Shown here piece after piece: positions 6,879-8,800 of a stretch of DNA of 8,800 bases; positions within the stretch are counted from its first letter, which is position 1; every line of letters begins with the position of its first letter. The DNA is from Faecalibacterium prausnitzii (GTDB lineage: Bacteria > Bacillota > Clostridia > Oscillospirales > Ruminococcaceae): NCBI GenBank assembly GCA_002313795.1, contig DCCL01000186.1:1-8800 (forward strand). The letters run 5' to 3'. The notes below the pieces were generated by a model that made no database searches, was not told the DNA's origin, and worked only from the letters and a program-made list of their open reading frames with translations. A program made the translations under genes and the position numbers.

Positions 6879-8291
6879 ATGAGTATGTTTGACGCCTTCT
6901 ATGGGCGGGAAGGGCATGGCGTCGGCCCCAACGAGCCGGAAAAGAAGGGCTTTGCGCGTTTCTGCCAGATGGTGGGCCGTGACCTCGGCCAGCTTCTGGG
7001 CACGAACCTCATGGTCTGCATCCTCTGCCTGCCCGCTGCTCTGGGCGTTTCGCTGGGCGTGACCCTGCTTTCCCTGCCGCTGACCATTGTGCTGGGCACT
7101 GTCACCGGCCTGCTGGCCGGCCCGGCGATGCTGCTTCTGGTGGACTGCTCTCTGCGCAGTCTGCAGAACGACCCATCCCAGTGGCTCCCCCGCGCCCGGC
7201 AGACACTCGCCGCCCGGTGGAAGACCGCCTGTGCCTTTGGTGCTCTGGGCACGCTGGTGCTGGGCCTGCTCTGCTTTGTGTCGGCTTTCCTCTTTGAAGC
7301 CGCCGCCCAACAGGGATACTACCCCGGCCTTGCCATTCTGTTCTTTCTGGCGCTGGACTTTCTGGTGCTGGCCGTGGCCGGCACCCTCTGTGCCGCCGCG
7401 CTGGGACTGGAACCCCCAGAGACCCTCTCCATGGGCAATCTGCTCCGCCGGGCCGGGAAGCTGCTGCTGACCGCGCCGGGCCGCTGTGTGTCGGCTGGTG
7501 TTGTGATGCTGGCCGGCATCGGCGGGATGATCCTGCTGTTCCCGGTCAGCGTATTCTGGGCGGTGCTGTTCGGCTTCTGGCTGCCGGGACTGGCAGCGAT
7601 ACAGATCCTGTTCCCGGCCCTGCGGCATGAATACGGCGTAGAAGTCCGGGCCATCCCACGCCCGGCAGCATCAGATAAACCTCTGACTGCGCAGGAGCAG
7701 AAAAAGCGTTCCCGCGCCAACTGGTGGTATTACCACTGGGGCATCGTGGCGGTGGCTGCGGTGCTGGTGGTCAGTGTGGTCTATGTGGCCCATGGCCTGC
7801 TCACCACCGTAGACCCGGACTATATCGTAGCTGTTGTAACATCTGAGGCTCTTCCGGATGAAGCAGTACAGAACCTGCAGACTGCACTGGAAGCCTACGC
7901 CGACGATGCCAACGGCGACGGAACCATTATTGTACAGGTGAACAACTACACATGGAGCGCCAACGCCTCCCTGACCGACATGAACGGCCAGATGGCCGGT
8001 GCCACCCAGATGAACACCGACCTTGCCAACGGGGAAAGCAAGATCTGGATTCTCGAAGACCCGGAAGGCTTTGAACAGGCTTATGGCGCGCTGAGCGAAA
8101 AGCTGGGCGAGAACTGGAAAACGCAGCTTATCCCGTGGAGCCAGCAGCCCACGCTCTCGAAACTCGATCTTGGCAGCTATGCGACCTCCGCCGACGGAAG
8201 CGGGACTGTGGACGTCCAGAGCCGCTTCGCCGGGTACAGCATCGCGGTGTTCGATGCGTCGGATGGACTGTGGAAGGCGCTGAATGCGTAA
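6879..8291 (+). CDS. YesL/DUF624-like membrane protein with extra C-terminal extracytoplasmic domain
   Basis: This is a 470-residue multi-membrane protein. The N-terminal part resembles YesL (DUF624). It has a charged leader F-Y-G-R-E-G-H-G-V-G-P-N-E-P-E-K-K-G-F, then L-L-G-T-N-L near 39-44, and hydrophobic segments at about 45-88, 118-142, 148-175 and 203-246. YesL proteins often accompany YesM/YesN and sugar ABC transporters; their biochemical role is not established. A basic linker (A-Q-E-Q-K-K-R-S-R) and N-W-W-Y-Y-H-W lead into another membrane helix at about 287-309. A soluble tail of about 160 residues follows, predicted to face outside. The tail has D-A-N-G-D-G-T-I at 343-350, which fits the DxNxDGxI pattern of calcium-binding loops. 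Typical YesL proteins are about 200-220 residues, so the tail is an addition. The start at 6879 lies one base past the previous stop, with GAGGTGAAG upstream; the ATG at 6885 is an alternative. Confidence 0.75.
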   Translation: MSMFDAFYGREGHGVGPNEPEKKGFARFCQMVGRDLGQLLGTNLMVCILCLPAALGVSLGVTLLSLPLTIVLGTVTGLLAGPAMLLLVDCSLRSLQNDPSQWLPRARQTLAARWKTACAFGALGTLVLGLLCFVSAFLFEAAAQQGYYPGLAILFFLALDFLVLAVAGTLCAAALGLEPPETLSMGNLLRRAGKLLLTAPGRCVSAGVVMLAGIGGMILLFPVSVFWAVLFGFWLPGLAAIQILFPALRHEYGVEVRAIPRPAASDKPLTAQEQKKRSRANWWYYHWGIVAVAAVLVVSVVYVAHGLLTTVDPDYIVAVVTSEALPDEAVQNLQTALEAYADDANGDGTIIVQVNNYTWSANASLTDMNGQMAGATQMNTDLANGESKIWILEDPEGFEQAYGALSEKLGENWKTQLIPWSQQPTLSKLDLGSYATSADGSGTVDVQSRFAGYSIAVFDASDGLWKALNA

Positions 8292-8493
8292 AAAGCAGCG
8301 GCTGTCTTTCGTTCATACTATGGCCAATAAGAAGTAAAAACAAACGAGAAGGACTTTCTGTTTATTTTGATATGTGCCCATTTTTAATGCACTCTTTTAT
8401 AAATGAGTTTTATTCCTCGTAAGTTGTGCTTCTTTGGTCGTACGGCTGCCTCCTGTATAACTTTTTAATACCGCATGACTATTACATCTTGAT
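8292..8493. other. AT-rich gap after the operon, no intact gene
   Basis: No open reading frame with a ribosome site is seen on either strand. The base composition is much more AT-rich than in the operon. The minus strand of roughly 8377-8493 still gives recognisable IS3 OrfA peptide fragments in shifting frames. Weaker similarity may go on to about 8310. No strong terminator for the upstream operon is visible here. Confidence 0.6.
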
Positions 8494-8628
8494 CTAGTCT
8501 CGCAACTGACGAGTTGACCGAATTCCATATTTTTTGAAGATTTCCCACTGCGACCCACTACCAGACAGATACTCTCCTGCCGCTTGATACTTCAGTTTCT
8601 CGGAATAGTGATCATTCTTTCTTGACAT
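8377..8628 (-). pseudogene. Decayed IS3-family transposase OrfA fragment
   Basis: Reading the minus strand from the ATG at 8628 gives M-S-R-K-N-D-H-Y-S-E-K-L-K-Y-Q-A-A and then G-S-Q-W-E-I-F-K-K-Y-G-I-R-S-T-R-Q-L-R-D. This is the start of an IS3-family OrfA helix-turn-helix protein. A TAG at 8494-8496 stops it after 44 codons, just where the family has Trp (R-D-W-I-K). Past it, I-K-M continues. Restoring one missing base restores Y-N-S-H-A-V-L-K-S-Y-T-G-G-S-R-T-T-K-E. A further shift gives T-T-Y-E-E and I-K-E-C-I-K-N-G near 8377. So the gene has a TGG-to-TAG change and at least two frame shifts. A good ribosome site, GGGGGAA, precedes the ATG. The rest of OrfA and all of OrfB are missing. The family call rests on recognition of the sequence, not on an alignment. 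Confidence 0.72.
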
Positions 8629-8647
8629 GAAAATTCCCCCAAAGCTT

Positions 8648-8665
8648 TCAGAGTTTTTTCTCTGA
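8648..8665. repeat. Small inverted repeat in the insertion-sequence leader
   Basis: TCAGAG (8648-8653) and CTCTGA (8660-8665) are perfect complements around six T residues. The hairpin lies between the putative element end and the orfA ribosome site. In insertion sequences such leader hairpins can limit transcription or translation entering from outside; that role here is inference. Confidence 0.35.
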
Positions 8666-8733
8666 CTGCTCTAGGGACAGCATATCAAAGGGCTGAAAAG
8701 TCTGACGAGTATTTTTCTGCTGAGAAGTAAAAC

Positions 8734-8770
8734 AAAAGACCTTGTAAGTATCGTACCTACAAGGTCTTTT
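8734..8770 (-). terminator. Rho-independent terminator downstream of the minus-strand tRNA
   Basis: Perfect 13-bp arms lie at 8734-8746 (AAAAGACCTTGTA) and 8758-8770 (TACAAGGTCTTTT). After one A-C mismatch the stem can extend by GTA/TAC around a TCG loop. On the minus strand the stem ends in CTTTT followed by GTTTT, an interrupted T tract. It begins 7 bases beyond the tRNA CCA, so it fits as the terminator of that tRNA transcript. The T run on the plus strand is shorter, so termination from that side is less likely. Confidence 0.85.
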
Positions 8771-8777
8771 CAGAAGA

Positions 8778-8800
8778 TGGTGCGGATAAGAGGACTTGAA
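8778..8800 (-). tRNA. tRNA gene, 3' end only (isotype uncertain, possibly tRNA-Leu)
   Basis: The minus strand reads TTCAAGT CCTCT TATCCGC A CCA. This gives the T loop TTCAAGT (8794-8800), the 3' side of the T stem CCTCT (8789-8793), the 3' acceptor strand TATCCGC (8782-8788), discriminator A (8781) and an encoded CCA (8778-8780). The 5' acceptor strand should be GCGGATA, outside the window. GCGG-type starts with discriminator A are common in bacterial tRNA-Leu, but the anticodon is not visible, so the isotype is a guess. Confidence 0.8.

Larger units (their letters stand above)
8377..8687 (-). mobile_element. Left-end remnant of an IS3-family insertion sequence
   Basis: The decayed orfA has a leader of about 60 bases upstream of its start. 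On the minus strand, a sequence beginning TGATATGCTGTCCCTAGAGC at 8687 resembles an IS3-type terminal repeat, which usually starts with TG. The opposite end and orfB are absent, so no matching terminal repeat or target duplication can be checked here. The boundaries are therefore approximate. Confidence 0.45.

Noticed and set aside
8292..8315. A possible terminator hairpin just after the last operon gene (GCAGCGGCTGT)
   Set aside because: Only three strong pairs (CAG/CTG) with one wobble form around a three-base loop, and no T run follows. It is too weak to annotate.
8337..8372. A second possible hairpin with T-rich tail around AGAAGGACTTTCT
   Set aside because: The stem is four A/T-rich pairs interrupted by mismatches, and this strip may be degraded transposase sequence.

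Overview
The window looks like chromosomal DNA from a gut Firmicute of the Oscillospiraceae, most like Faecalibacterium. That is an inference from the GC-rich coding sequence with AT-rich gaps, the Ser/Ala-rich lipoprotein leader behind an SRRSFL motif, and the YesM/YesN pair beside sugar-uptake and polysaccharide-lyase genes. No species can be fixed from this sequence.

Layout. Positions 1-858 (minus strand) hold the first 286 codons of an ABC-transporter sugar-binding lipoprotein that runs off the left edge. A 345-base AT-rich divergent intergenic region (859-1203) carries nested GGAAT/ATTCC inverted repeats, an 11-bp direct repeat and a plausible promoter. Five plus-strand genes follow with almost no gaps: a YesM-like sensor histidine kinase (1204-3024), a YesN-like response regulator with an AraC-type DNA-binding domain (2999-4261, overlapping the kinase by 26 bases), a heparinase II/III-family protein (4275-6071), a protein with a discoidin-like C-terminal domain (6083-6877), and a YesL/DUF624-like membrane protein with an added C-terminal extracytoplasmic domain (6879-8291).

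The rest is AT-rich and has no intact gene. It holds the decayed 5' part of an IS3-family orfA on the minus strand (about 8377-8628, with an in-frame stop and apparent single-base deletions), a strong hairpin terminator (8734-8770), and at the right edge the 3' end of a minus-strand tRNA gene with an encoded CCA (8778-8800).

Reading as a system (inference): the kinase may sense a sugar or the loaded binding protein outside the cell, and the regulator then drives the divergent transporter and the lyase operon. Neither the lyase nor the discoidin-like protein has a signal peptide. This suggests that imported uronic-acid oligosaccharides are processed in the cytoplasm, not that an exported polymer degrader is at work. 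The least explained parts are the N-terminal half of the 6083-6877 product and the C-terminal domain of the 6879-8291 product.
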